DNA of 64,000 nucleotides from an uncultured Planctomyces sp. (GCA_937904325.1 CALGTK010000374.1:56548-120547); one strand, 5' to 3'; positions 26,106 to 34,788 are shown, counted from the first letter of the stretch. Notes: generated by a model not told the origin, from the sequence alone. Translations and numbers: made by a program.

Positions 26106-27137
26106 ATGCCGGTAGGAAAATGCTCGAAGTTTGGTCTCCAGTCCTTTCTGACGTTCGTCGTCGTCGCACTCTTGGTGAATGGTGGTTTCAGCGTTGTTGA
26201 AGCACAGCCAAATAACCAGTCAGGCATTGCTCGCAGGTTTCAGCCGAAGACGCTGATGTCGCCACGCAAGGCGCTCGTCGCCGCTCAGTTTATCTCCGCT
26301 GACGAGGTGAGAAATCAGGTCAGCGATTCTGAGCTGGTTCTAGGAGTCGTCGTCGAAGGACAACCTCGGGCGTATCCGATCAACATGCTGACAGGGCCGG
26401 CTCGCGAGATAATCAACGATCGGATCGGTCAAACGGACTTCGCCGCAACGTGGTGACACCTTTGTCACAATGGCATCGTGTATGCCACAAACGTTGTGGG
26501 TCAGAAGCTGACGTTCGTTGTGTCTGGGAAACTCTGGAACCGCAGCCTGATAATGATGGATGTTGAAACAGAGACTCTTTGGAGTCATCTACTTGGAAGA
26601 GGAATGGCTGGGCAGCACAAAGGAAAACTGCTCGAAACAATTCCTTCCGACATTACCACGTGGTCGACGTGGAAAGACGAGCATCCCGGTACCACCGTCC
26701 TCAATCTGAAGCGATCGAGCTGGCAGTTCGTCAAAGACTTCTACAAAGACCCCGGCCGCTTTGTCGTCGGCTTCGTGGGCAACTTCGGTATGCATCACGT
26801 TTTGATGGAGCAGTTGCTGAATCGGCCAGTCGTAAACGTCGATGCTCGTGGTTTGCTGTTACTCGTTGTTTTTGATCCTGAAGGAACGGCAACCCGCGTA
26901 TACCATCGCAAGGTTGATGATCAGATACTTACCTTCTCGTCGGACGCTGCTGGCAGGTTCGTGGATGATCAGACAAAGTCGACCTGGAATCGGCAAGGTG
27001 TGGCGATTGCGGGGTCGCTCGAAGGGAAGACAATGCACCAGCAGGTCTCAATCCCTTCGTTTAAGCGAGCGTGGCTGACGTTTCATCCGAACAGCGGTCT
27101 CATCGATCTGGAATCATTGCCGACCGGAAACAAGTAG
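26106..27137 (+). CDS. Secreted DUF3179 protein, candidate selenoprotein (in-frame TGA at codon 117)
   Basis: I read 26106-27137 as one gene of 343 residues with a recoded TGA at 26454-26456. The first part has a signal peptide (hydrophobic core SFLTFVVVALLVNGGF) and the DUF3179 opening (VVEGQPRAYPINMLTGPAREIINDRIG). After the TGA the same frame runs 227 codons with clear DUF3179 blocks: HLCHNGIVYA, LTFVVSGKLWNRSLIMMD, ETLWSHLLGRGM and STWNRQGVAIAGSLEGK. The TGA takes the place of the first Cys of the family CxxC-type motif, giving W-U-H-L-C with Cys at 120. No ribosome-binding site or export signal would serve the second half alone. The alternative is a recent TGC/TGT-to-TGA nonsense mutation. 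Function is unknown; a periplasmic thiol/selenol redox role is inferred. Confidence 0.72.
26454..26498 (+). promoter_or_regulatory. Candidate bacterial SECIS element
   Basis: Downstream of the TGA, TGGCAT (26471-26476) pairs perfectly with ATGCCA (26482-26487) around the loop CGTGT. CACAA (26466-26470) can extend the stem with TTGTG (26494-26498) across a 6-nt bulge on the 3' side. The loop begins 20 nt after the TGA and has G as its second base followed by U. Bacterial SECIS elements are known to need a small apical loop with an early G, some 16-37 nt after the UGA. A competing stem (GTGACA/TGTCAC, 26453-26468) includes the TGA itself. Confidence 0.6.
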
Positions 27138-27144
27138 AAGCGAC

Positions 27145-28044
27145 ATGGCATCAAGCGAGCAGTATCTCAAGCCGGAAGTCATTCAGACTGTTTCACGGCT
27201 CGACTTGCGCGCTCGGTTTATTGTCGAAGGTTTCCTGACAGGACTTCACACCAGTCCGTTTCAGGGATTCAGCGTCGAATTCAGTGAGCACCGTCGTTAC
27301 ACGCAAGGCGATGACCCGAAAAACATCGACTGGCTCGTCTATGCGAAGACTGATCGATACTACGTTAAGAAGTACCAGGCCGAGACAAACATCACCGGCT
27401 ATTTGCTGATGGACCTCTCCGAAAGCATGGCCTACACCTATCGGCAGCAACTTTCCAAATTTGACTATTCCATCTGCCTGGCCGCCGCACTTGGTTACCT
27501 GATGATTCATCAGCAGGATCCGGTCGGACTGGTGACTTTTGATCAGAAAATACGCAATAGCCTTCCGGCTCGAAGCAAGCGGATGCAGCTCGGCAATATG
27601 CTGTCCCTGCTTTCTCAGGCGAAACCAAACGGCGAAACAGAGATCGGTCAGAACCTGCGACGTGTTGCGGCGATGATTCGTAATCGTAGTCTGCTGATGA
27701 TCTTTTCCGACCTGCTGACTGATCCTGAAGAGGTGATCGAGTCGTTGCGTCTTCTTCGCTACGCCGGTCACGACATCATTCTGTTTCATGTGCTCGATGA
27801 AGCCGAGGTCACATTCCCGTTCGATGGAATGCTCGATCTTGAGGATCCGGAAACGGGTGAGGTGGAGCGGAATATCGACGCAGCCGGAATGCGGGGTGAC
27901 TACATCGAAACCATGAACGAACTCCGCGATACTTATCGTTCCGAATGCCGTTCGCTGGGCTGCGACTACGTGCCGCTCGACACGAGCATGAATTTCGGGA
28001 CGGCGCTGCTGGAGTATCTCTCACAGCGCAAAGCCCGTTTCTAA
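27145..28044 (+). CDS. DUF58 domain protein (vWA-like)
   Basis: Cytoplasmic protein of 299 residues with the DUF58 hallmark (FSEHRRYTQGDDPKNIDWLVYAKTDRYYVKKYQ) at about residues 48-82 and a vWA-like MIDAS start, LLMDLSESMAYTY. These proteins usually act with MoxR-type AAA+ ATPases as metal-dependent adaptors. No moxR gene adjoins it here. The start lies 7 bp after the DUF3179 stop, which suggests cotranscription with it. Precise function is unknown. Confidence 0.9.
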   Translation: MASSEQYLKPEVIQTVSRLDLRARFIVEGFLTGLHTSPFQGFSVEFSEHRRYTQGDDPKNIDWLVYAKTDRYYVKKYQAETNITGYLLMDLSESMAYTYRQQLSKFDYSICLAAALGYLMIHQQDPVGLVTFDQKIRNSLPARSKRMQLGNMLSLLSQAKPNGETEIGQNLRRVAAMIRNRSLLMIFSDLLTDPEEVIESLRLLRYAGHDIILFHVLDEAEVTFPFDGMLDLEDPETGEVERNIDAAGMRGDYIETMNELRDTYRSECRSLGCDYVPLDTSMNFGTALLEYLSQRKARF

Positions 28045-28092
28045 CGCGGCAACTCTACAAGCTTCAATTGATTGACTTTCGCTGGATGAAAC

Positions 28093-28830
28093 ATGCACGG
28101 TTCCTGGACGACAACTTCAATCGACGGCAAAGCTGCCGACATCTTTACGCCCGACTCTCCCAAGGCTGGTCGAGCGGTGATTCATCTTCACGGCCACGGA
28201 CTGACAACGCTGAAGGATAATGAGGCCTTCAGCAAAGAACTCAACGAGCAGGGGTTGCGAGTTGTCTGCCCTTACGGGCAACGTTCGTGGTGGTTGCCGG
28301 AAATCTGTTCCGAGTTTGATGCGGGTCTGACTCCATTCGACTATGTCCGTAACAACGTCGTGGCGTGGATTGGCGAGAACTGGGATGTCCAGACGCCAAA
28401 CATCGCATTGATGGGAATCAGCATGGGCGGGCAGGGAGTCATCCAGCTTGGCTATCGCTGCGGTCGTGATTTTCCGATCCTCGCTGCAATTTCACCGGCC
28501 GTGGATTTTCACGACTGGTGGGGGCAGGGACTTCCCCTGGACGAAATGTTCGACAGCCAGGAACTGGCAAGACAGCAGACAGCGATTTTGCATCTTCAGC
28601 CACTGAACTGGCCGAGGTCCCAACTCATTGTGTGTGACCCGGCCGATGCTGATTGGATTAACAGTTCCGAACGCCTCGCCAGCAAGCTCTATTCCAGTGG
28701 GATTCCCTTCGAGTCAGATTTCGAAACCAGCAATGGCGGTCACTCATGGGACTACTTCAATGTCATGGCTCCTCGCGTTGTGAAGTTTGTCGCGGATGCA
28801 CTCGACGCAGAATCCATGCGAATTGTCTGA
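28093..28830 (+). CDS. Alpha/beta hydrolase (dienelactone-hydrolase-like)
   Basis: Predicted cytoplasmic hydrolase of 245 residues. AVIHLHGHGLTTLKDNE gives the oxyanion-side HG motif near residue 37, GISMGGQGVIQLGYR holds the nucleophilic Ser near residue 115, and GGHSWDYF near residue 219 supplies the triad His. It lies 48 bp after the DUF58 gene in the same run. No signal peptide is visible. The substrate cannot be read from the sequence. Confidence 0.82.
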   Translation: MHGSWTTTSIDGKAADIFTPDSPKAGRAVIHLHGHGLTTLKDNEAFSKELNEQGLRVVCPYGQRSWWLPEICSEFDAGLTPFDYVRNNVVAWIGENWDVQTPNIALMGISMGGQGVIQLGYRCGRDFPILAAISPAVDFHDWWGQGLPLDEMFDSQELARQQTAILHLQPLNWPRSQLIVCDPADADWINSSERLASKLYSSGIPFESDFETSNGGHSWDYFNVMAPRVVKFVADALDAESMRIV

Positions 28831-28880
28831 ACGGAAGGCGTTCTCGATCAGGCGATATGAATTGATGTAGAAAGAATGGA

Positions 28881-29549
28881 ATGTCTACGGACTACAAAGC
28901 GGCGATCTTCGACCTGGACGGGACGTTGCTGGACACGCTGGCTGACATTGGCAATGCGGCAAACGACGTTCTCGTGGATCGCGGTCACGCAACGCATGAC
29001 CTGGACGCCTATCGACATTTTATTGGCGATGGTGTCGCAACGCTGTTCAAGAGAATCCTGCCGGATGGTACGTCAACACCCGAATTGATTGCTGAATGTG
29101 TTCCGGAATTTGGCGATACCTACGGTCGTCGATGGAACGAGCATTCGCAGCTCTATCCTGGCATCGAAGAACTGCTGAACGAACTGGTTCGACGCCAGAT
29201 ACCAATTGCAATTCTGTCTAACAAACCGCACGAGTTCGTAGGAGTCTGTGTTGCGGAATTCCTGCCGACCTGGCCATTCGATCCAATTCTCGGTCAACGT
29301 GAAGGAGTTCCGCGGAAACCCGATCCCGCAGGCGTGTTAGAAGTTTGCGAGGCACTTGGAGTCGCACCGAATGAATGCGTCTACATCGGTGACTCAAGTG
29401 TCGACATGCTGACGGCAAAGAATTCTGAAGCCCTGGCTGTGGGAGTTGCCTGGGGCTTTCGTCCAGTCGAAGAACTCGTCGAATATGGGGCAGCTCGAAT
29501 TCTGGATGTGCCGTTCGATTTGCTTGAGTTGTTCGGCGAAGCAGGGTGA
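28881..29549 (+). CDS. gph: HAD-family phosphoglycolate phosphatase-like hydrolase
   Basis: HAD phosphatase of 222 residues. Motif I is FDLDGTLLDTL with the nucleophilic Asp near residue 12, motif II is AILSNKP, Lys is in GVPRKPDPAGVLEV, and motif IV is YIGDSSVDMLTAKN. The helical cap insert (residues 20-85) fits the Gph/PGP subgroup, which removes phosphate from 2-phosphoglycolate. Closely related HADs act on other small phosphates, so the specificity is a family default. A strong terminator follows. Confidence 0.86.
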   Translation: MSTDYKAAIFDLDGTLLDTLADIGNAANDVLVDRGHATHDLDAYRHFIGDGVATLFKRILPDGTSTPELIAECVPEFGDTYGRRWNEHSQLYPGIEELLNELVRRQIPIAILSNKPHEFVGVCVAEFLPTWPFDPILGQREGVPRKPDPAGVLEVCEALGVAPNECVYIGDSSVDMLTAKNSEALAVGVAWGFRPVEELVEYGAARILDVPFDLLELFGEAG

Positions 29550-29599
29550 TCCGAATTTGGCCGACTCAATTCGGCGTTACTGAGTGAGTGCACAAAACA

Positions 29600-29639
29600 A
29601 ATAAGGCCGCGACGAGAGAACTCTCGTCGCGGCCTTATT
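29600..29639. terminator. Bidirectional intrinsic terminator (19-bp perfect stem)
   Basis: The stem starts AATAAGGCCGCGACGAGAG at 29600, has the two-base loop AA at 29619-29620, and closes with the exact complement to 29639. A T-rich end lies on both strands. It separates convergent gph and the thioredoxin-lipoprotein gene. Confidence 0.93.
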
Positions 29640-29672
29640 TCATGTTTATGCAGATGGTCCCAGCGTTCTCCG

Positions 29673-31211
29673 CTATTCGGCGGCTGGCTTAGACGATTCC
29701 GCTGGTGCGGAGTCTGAAGTCGTGGTGGCTGGTTTTTCTGCTGTTCCCGGAGCTGTTGGTTCAGGAAGAGTGTTTGCCGCTGGCTTGCTACTTGAAATAC
29801 TGCCGAAGATTTCCTGCTCGATCTGGTCGATCTGGAATGCTGCTGCTGGTCCGCCAACTTTGCGTGCTTCCGCTATTGCTTGTCGGCCTTCTTCTACTCG
29901 GTCCAGTCGATGCAGGAAGTCCGCTCGAGCGATCATGAACTGCATGGTCATCGAGTCGTCATTTTTGAATTGAGTGATGGCGTTGTTCGCGATCGTGAGG
30001 GCGTCTTCCTGACGTTCAGCCTGGTTGAGAATTCGGAGCTGGGTCATAAAGAGGTTTGATCGATAATCGTTATCAAGCGATTCGTTTTTCAGGGCAGCTG
30101 CGGCGACGGCCAGTACTTCATCGATTCTGTCAAAGTAGTTCAGGACGTTGATTTGAAACATCGTCACGACAAAACTTCGACGTGGGTTGCCACCAAATTC
30201 TTTGGCGACTTTGGCGATGTCAGCAAGAATCGCGTCAGGGTTTTCCGAGCCGGGGATTTGTTTTTCGATTGCCTGTATTCGAGCCATGAACTGGTGGTTA
30301 GCCAGCCTGTCTTCGTACTGGCTGCGGAGTTCTGCGACGTTGTCTTCGTCGAGCTTAATGATTTCCTCGACGACTGATTCGTAGGCCGGGAACAGAAGGT
30401 CTGACGGTAGATTGCCAAGAGCGTCGTCGAGCTTCTTTGCTCGTTCGGTACCTTGCAGTTTGTCAGCGGCGGCGAACGCCGTGTCGCGGTCGACGCGAGC
30501 CGATCGAAACTCCTCAATGTGCGCGTTGTAGGCCTGCGGGCCGCCGGGTTGATATCCCGTTTGTGCGAAGGGGCGTCCTTGCTTGTCGAACAGCATGATC
30601 GTCGGGAAACCCTGGAATTCGTATGTGTCGGAGAGTTCCTGGTGCTGTGGATCAATTGCTTTGGGCTGCCCGGTTGGCCCCATTGGAAAGTCAGCTTCAA
30701 CCAGGATGTAGTTCTTTTTTGCGTACTCAGCAAAGCCTGGCTGACTGAAGACTTCCTGCGACAGGCGGATGCACCAGGTGCACCACTCGCTTCCGGTGAA
30801 GTTGATCAGGATGTCTTTATTCTCTTTTTGGGCCCGTGCCTTAGCTTCTTCAAAGCTTGTGATCCACTCTTCACGCCAGGCTCGATTGACTGGTGCCGGT
30901 TCGGGCAATCTTAACGGGTCTAGCCCCGCAGGTTCGTCAGGGTCAGGCAAGGTGACGTCAGCCAGACCCGGCGGTTGGTCTGCGGTCGGTGGAGTGTCAC
31001 TGAAGTCAGGCTCGTCCGAGAAGCCTGGCATGTCGCCAGTTGCTGCGGCTTGTTGATTGTCTTCACTCGGCGCGACGCTAACCGGAGGGGGTGGGGCAAC
31101 GGTTGTCGTCTCTTCTACGTTCTCGGCACCACCGCAACCGGAGAGCAAGGATATCGGCAACGTGATTGCGCAGAGGATAGCGCACAAAAGAAAGCATCTT
31201 GGAAATTTCAT
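29673..31211 (-). CDS. Thioredoxin-fold lipoprotein
   Basis: Envelope protein of 512 residues. The N-terminus is a lipoprotein signal (lipobox LSGC, Cys at about 26). A Pro/Asp-rich linker follows to about residue 105. The thioredoxin-like domain contains ILINFTGSEWCTWCIRLSQEVFS, with WCTWC as the redox motif, and GFPTIMLFDKQGRPF with the cis-Pro. Residues about 240-480 form an alpha-helical, probably TPR-like region. A Pro/Ala/Ser/Thr-rich tail ends the protein. It is likely a periplasm-facing disulphide or protein-folding factor; partner proteins are unknown. It is transcribed alone. Confidence 0.86.
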   Translation of the reverse strand: MKFPRCFLLCAILCAITLPISLLSGCGGAENVEETTTVAPPPPVSVAPSEDNQQAAATGDMPGFSDEPDFSDTPPTADQPPGLADVTLPDPDEPAGLDPLRLPEPAPVNRAWREEWITSFEEAKARAQKENKDILINFTGSEWCTWCIRLSQEVFSQPGFAEYAKKNYILVEADFPMGPTGQPKAIDPQHQELSDTYEFQGFPTIMLFDKQGRPFAQTGYQPGGPQAYNAHIEEFRSARVDRDTAFAAADKLQGTERAKKLDDALGNLPSDLLFPAYESVVEEIIKLDEDNVAELRSQYEDRLANHQFMARIQAIEKQIPGSENPDAILADIAKVAKEFGGNPRRSFVVTMFQINVLNYFDRIDEVLAVAAAALKNESLDNDYRSNLFMTQLRILNQAERQEDALTIANNAITQFKNDDSMTMQFMIARADFLHRLDRVEEGRQAIAEARKVGGPAAAFQIDQIEQEIFGSISSSKPAANTLPEPTAPGTAEKPATTTSDSAPAESSKPAAE

Positions 31212-31363
31212 GGGCGATCTCTGCCAGGTGAAGCTTCAAGCGGACGAGTTCCGCGACAATGAAGCAGTGAGGGTAGGGTTTATGTTGTGGGAATGCATTA
31301 ATGCCGAATGCGTTGGGGCGGTTCGGTGATAAAGCTCACCGTTCGACAGATTCTGGCAGCGAG

Positions 31364-32473
31364 TTACTGATTCAGCAATGCGATCACGCCAGCGCCGGTC
31401 GCGACAACACCAATCGTGCACAAAATTTTGACCCAGCTCCACGGTCGTTCGCCCTGCACTTCGCCGGTCGCCGCGTTGACCATGACCTGATACGCTTTTC
31501 CGTTGTATCGGTAGGCAAGTAACCAGACCGGCAGCAGAAGATGCTTGAACGTGACGGCGCTGTACTGAGTTTGACAAGAATGGACTCGCTGTTCGTCACC
31601 GCCGATGCGCCGTCGGGCCTCGGCGGTGATAGCCGTTTCCATTTGGTCGCGTGCCTGGCCGAAGCCGGGTTCGAGTTCCAGTTCGTAGGTTCGGGCGTAG
31701 AATCCAGCCAGAATCTGTTGTGAGAACGGAATGCATTTTTCGAGTGGCCACGGAGCCAGTTTATCCATCAAGCGGCGCGGCAGACCTTCGGAAGCCAGGA
31801 TTAGCAAGTCGTCGAAGAATCGATCGAATGATCCCGACACTGGCCACCACCGCGTGTGTCGAACTTGCTTTTCTTCGTCGCCGTCTTTGACTGTTTCATA
31901 GTAATGCTCGCCGCGCTCGCCGGAGTACCTTGTGAATGTCATCGAGTCGAACGTCCAGAATGGTGTGTAGACGCCGTTAAATTTTCCCTGGACACCTCGC
32001 TGCTTGAACTCGTTCGGCGCGAACCAGCGAGATTTGACCCACACTTTCAGATTCGCTGATGCGGCATTCTTTTCGACGAGGAATGGAAGCACGCCGTCGA
32101 CGGGAACGCGGTGCTCGGCATCGTGGACGTCTTCGAGTTGAATTGGCGATGCGCAGAACGGGCATTCGGTGCTTGTGAGTGATCCCTGAAACTGAACGGT
32201 CCCGCCGCACGAGTCGCAACGGATTTCGCTCTGGCCTGATTCGTTCTGTCGATTCCTGTCGTGATGCTTGCACATCCTGACGAGCATCGCATGAAAGTCC
32301 TGCTCGGCGACGGTTGCGTCTTCTGCGAATTCAAGCTGCTTCTCGAACCCGCAATACGGGCACTTCAGATCCTGTTGCCCAATGTGGAACTCAAGGTCCG
32401 AGCCACAACCTTCACAAGGAAACACGCGTGCTTTGCCATCGTCAACCTGGTCGCCGGGTTTTTCTTCGGACAT
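31364..32473 (-). CDS. Zinc-ribbon protein with C-terminal membrane segment (YdjG-like)
   Basis: Protein of 369 residues with two N-terminal zinc ribbons: CEGCGSDLEF with CPYCGFEKQLEF, then CDSCGGTVQFQG with CPFCASPIQLED. The middle is not recognisable beyond a conserved feel (GVYTPFWTFDSMTFTRYSGERGEHYYE). A C-terminal hydrophobic helix (ILCTIGVVATGAGVIALL) should anchor it in the membrane. ATG 32473 is preferred; GTG 32485 adds four residues. It follows an SPFH-domain gene, an arrangement like Bacillus ydjG-ydjI near pspA, so a membrane-stress role is inferred. No pspA is seen in this window. Confidence 0.75.
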   Translation of the reverse strand: MSEEKPGDQVDDGKARVFPCEGCGSDLEFHIGQQDLKCPYCGFEKQLEFAEDATVAEQDFHAMLVRMCKHHDRNRQNESGQSEIRCDSCGGTVQFQGSLTSTECPFCASPIQLEDVHDAEHRVPVDGVLPFLVEKNAASANLKVWVKSRWFAPNEFKQRGVQGKFNGVYTPFWTFDSMTFTRYSGERGEHYYETVKDGDEEKQVRHTRWWPVSGSFDRFFDDLLILASEGLPRRLMDKLAPWPLEKCIPFSQQILAGFYARTYELELEPGFGQARDQMETAITAEARRRIGGDEQRVHSCQTQYSAVTFKHLLLPVWLLAYRYNGKAYQVMVNAATGEVQGERPWSWVKILCTIGVVATGAGVIALLNQ

Positions 32474-32611
32474 GAAGCTTGTCACTCAAACGGAACTGGC
32501 GTGCATAAAGAAAAGCCGCCCCTTCCGCCCGGGGAGCGTGAAGAGGCGGCGAATGCTGGCTCTGGGTTCAGCAAAAAGAACGGCTGCGTTTAATGCTGCC
32601 GTTTCAATGTC

Positions 32612-33751
32612 TTAACCAATCGGCGGTGGTGGTGGTGGGGATTGAGCGAATGCTGCCGAAAGTTGTGGAACTTCACTGGCGGATTTCCATCCATCCATGC
32701 CGGCGGTCCAGACGAGCGTCGTCGGGCTGACCTGGCCGGAGCTGACGCCTTGAGCAATCTGCTGCGGTGTGAATGGTCCCTGAGTTTGACCATCGACGGC
32801 GACGTGGAATGTTTGCTGAGATGGCGGTGGTGGGGGAGCTGTATGACCGGGGGCTTGCCCAGCTGCCATTGCACCTCCGCCGGCCGCCGGATTGCCTGCT
32901 CCGCCCATGAAGCGGTTCGCCATCGCGAAACCCATGCCCAGGCCCATGCCGTCTGATGCTCCGCCGCCTCCTTCGTTTTCGGCAGCGGCCTGCATGGCGT
33001 TGCCCATCTGATAGGCCTGGAATTTCCCCATGTCGCCGATGACGCCCATGCTCGTGCGTGTGTCGAGCGCTTTCTCGACGGCTTCTGGAAGCGACACATT
33101 AACGATCATCATGTTTGTGACTTCGAGTCCGTACTCGTCGTCGATTCGCTCGTTGACTACTTCTTTGAGACCGTCGCCCATTTCTGTGTAGCGTGCGGCA
33201 AGGTCCAGCGCGGCAACTTTCTGTTCGCCCAGCATGTCTGCGAACGACGAGTTGATGATCCCTCTAAGAAGTTCTGTGACTTCTTCAGCGTCGAATTCGC
33301 TGTCGGTGCCGACGAGTTCTTTCAGCAGGATCTTCGGATCGATCGCTTTGAGTGTGTACGTGCCGAACGCTCGCAGGCGGATCGGGCCGAAGTCAGCGTC
33401 ACGCATCATGATCGGATTTGGCGTGCCCCATTTCAGATCGGTGATCTGCGACGTCCGGATAAAATAAACCTCGGCTTTGAACGGACTGTCGAATCCGTGC
33501 TTCCAGCCGGCAAGTGTGCTGAACAGCGGCATATTGTCAGTACGGAGTTCGTAGTGGCCGGGTTCGAAGACGTCAGCCAGTTCACCACGATGAACGAAGA
33601 CTGCCAACTGTCCAGGGCGAACGATCAGGTTCGCACCGTTCTTGATCTGGTTGTGGTAGCGAGGAAACCGCCAGACGAGTGTGTGCTGTGAGTCGTCGAC
33701 CCACTCAATAATGTCAACAAGTTCGCCACGAAGCTTATCGAACAATCCCAT
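32612..33751 (-). CDS. SPFH-domain protein with C-terminal GYF-like domain (YdjI-like)
   Basis: Protein of 379 residues starting MGLFDKLRGELVDIIEWVDDSQHTL. It has GANLIVRPGQLAVFVHRG, a typical opening of the YdjI/virion-core-like SPFH group, and the band-7 region to about residue 245. A Gly/Ala/Met-rich linker follows. The last 75 residues hold a GYF_2-type domain (DGQTQGPFTPQQIAQG and WTAGMDGWKSASEVPQL) and a Pro tail. AGGAG lies 8 bp before ATG 33751. SPFH proteins build oligomeric membrane scaffolds. The GYF-like module probably binds proline-rich partners. It is upstream of the zinc-ribbon gene in the same operon. Confidence 0.82.
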   Translation of the reverse strand: MGLFDKLRGELVDIIEWVDDSQHTLVWRFPRYHNQIKNGANLIVRPGQLAVFVHRGELADVFEPGHYELRTDNMPLFSTLAGWKHGFDSPFKAEVYFIRTSQITDLKWGTPNPIMMRDADFGPIRLRAFGTYTLKAIDPKILLKELVGTDSEFDAEEVTELLRGIINSSFADMLGEQKVAALDLAARYTEMGDGLKEVVNERIDDEYGLEVTNMMIVNVSLPEAVEKALDTRTSMGVIGDMGKFQAYQMGNAMQAAAENEGGGGASDGMGLGMGFAMANRFMGGAGNPAAGGGAMAAGQAPGHTAPPPPPSQQTFHVAVDGQTQGPFTPQQIAQGVSSGQVSPTTLVWTAGMDGWKSASEVPQLSAAFAQSPPPPPPIG

Positions 33752-34072
33752 TTGCGATTCTCCTGAATGGTCAGCGATTGGCTGGTTTCAATGTGGTGAT
33801 TCGAATGACGCCGCCAATGCGTCTGTAGTTACGCCCGGAAGGCTAGCACCTGAGTTGGCGGAACTCCAGAACGCTTGCGTCAACGGTGAACGTTGAATGT
33901 GTCCTGCGGATCATCCTGCTCGATTGTCGGGAACTGTCGAGTGTGGGGTTCCTGCCCGGACGCCTGTTGAATGGCTATCCGCTCCTGCTTCTCTCACGTC
34001 ACAAGTCGGCCCTGCCTGCTTGCGTTGTGCTGGCTGGTTCGTCGTTTTTTTCTGCAAAGTCAGCATATCCAC
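33752..34072 (+). other. Divergent gap, no gene seen
   Basis: The part of the SPFH-mraZ intergenic region before the mraZ promoter shows no convincing gene. It should contain the SPFH operon promoter. Confidence 0.4.
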
Positions 34073-34100
34073 TTGAGATTGTCTTTTGTGAAGTTAGTAT
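34073..34100 (+). promoter_or_regulatory. Sigma-70-type promoter of mraZ
   Basis: TTGAGA (34073-34078) and TAGTAT (34095-34100) are spaced by 16 bp, a good vegetative promoter match. Transcription would start near 34107, directly next to the first TGGG-N7-CCCA palindrome. Confidence 0.5.
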
Positions 34101-34110
34101 TCGATATGTG

Positions 34111-34166
34111 TGGGTAATTTGCCCATTGTTCTTTCTCAATTTGATTGAAAGTGGGTTTTGAGCCCA
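34111..34166 (+). promoter_or_regulatory. Twin TGGG-N7-CCCA palindromes, candidate MraZ operator
   Basis: TGGGTAATTTGCCCA (34111-34125) and TGGGTTTTGAGCCCA (34152-34166) have the same half-sites and the same 7-bp spacer. Their centres are 41 bp apart, about four helical turns. E. coli MraZ is known to bind repeated TGGG boxes at its own promoter; there they are direct repeats, here inverted. The position at and after the predicted start site suits autorepression. Confidence 0.55.
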
Positions 34167-34225
34167 ATAAGATGAATGGCTTCCCGCCGAAACTGGTGTG
34201 GAGCTGTCTGTACCTGAGGCTCGAA

Positions 34226-34711
34226 ATGTCGGCACCTGAAACGTTCATCCAAGGCGAAGTGAAGCGCGCGATTGACGATCGTTTTCGCATCACGCTTCCG
34301 TCCGAGATGGCTCAGGCGGTGACCGACGAATTCGGGCAGACCATCATAACGAAGGAACGCTATGGATGTTTGAGTCTCTGGCAGGCTGACGAATGGCGTG
34401 CTCGGTTGGACCGAGGTGTTGGTGTGATTCGCAGCAAGATTGAGGCGGGAGCGATGGAGCAGCGTTGGAGTGATGTTCAGCGCATGGGCCGTCTGCTTTC
34501 GACGCGGTCTCGAGAAGTGCAGATCGCCAACCGTTCGCGAATTCTTATTCCAGAAGGCTTTCGCGAGTTCCTCGACGTCTCTGCAGGTGGAGACGTCATG
34601 ATCGTCGGTGCTGGGATTTGCATCGAGATCTGGAATCCGACAGCGTGGCTCGAAACCCTGCGTGAAGATATGCCGGAATTTGGAAGCATGTTCAAGGAGT
34701 TGGTCGTTTAG
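34226..34711 (+). CDS. mraZ: Transcriptional regulator MraZ
   Basis: DNA-binding protein of the AbrB-like double-psi fold, 161 residues. ATG 34226 is chosen because GAGG lies 6 bp upstream and [19 protein letters not shown] follows at once, with the first DxxxR motif. The second repeat is [21 protein letters not shown], where Asp of DxxxR is replaced by Ala. In most bacteria mraZ is the first gene of the dcw cluster, followed by rsmH. Here nothing related follows: a hairpin and then 480 bp without a gene. Its targets are therefore uncertain; autoregulation through the TGGG palindromes is inferred. Confidence 0.9.
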   Translation: MSAPETFIQGEVKRAIDDRFRITLPSEMAQAVTDEFGQTIITKERYGCLSLWQADEWRARLDRGVGVIRSKIEAGAMEQRWSDVQRMGRLLSTRSREVQIANRSRILIPEGFREFLDVSAGGDVMIVGAGICIEIWNPTAWLETLREDMPEFGSMFKELVV

Positions 34712-34761
34712 AAGCAGTGAAGCGGACTTGACGAGGGATCGTTCGCGACCAGCCAGGGGGC

Positions 34762-34788
34762 AACCGTCGCCAGGGAAGGCGGTTTTTT
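34762..34788 (+). terminator. Intrinsic terminator of mraZ
   Basis: AACCGTC pairs with GCGGTT (one bulged T) around a 10-nt loop and runs into TTTTTT. It lies 50 bp after the mraZ stop. Confidence 0.65.

Noticed and set aside
26478..27137. The second half of the DUF3179 gene as an independent gene starting at GTG 26478
   Set aside because: It would begin inside a conserved block, lack an export signal and a ribosome-binding site, and share the frame of the upstream part. One recoded gene explains it better.
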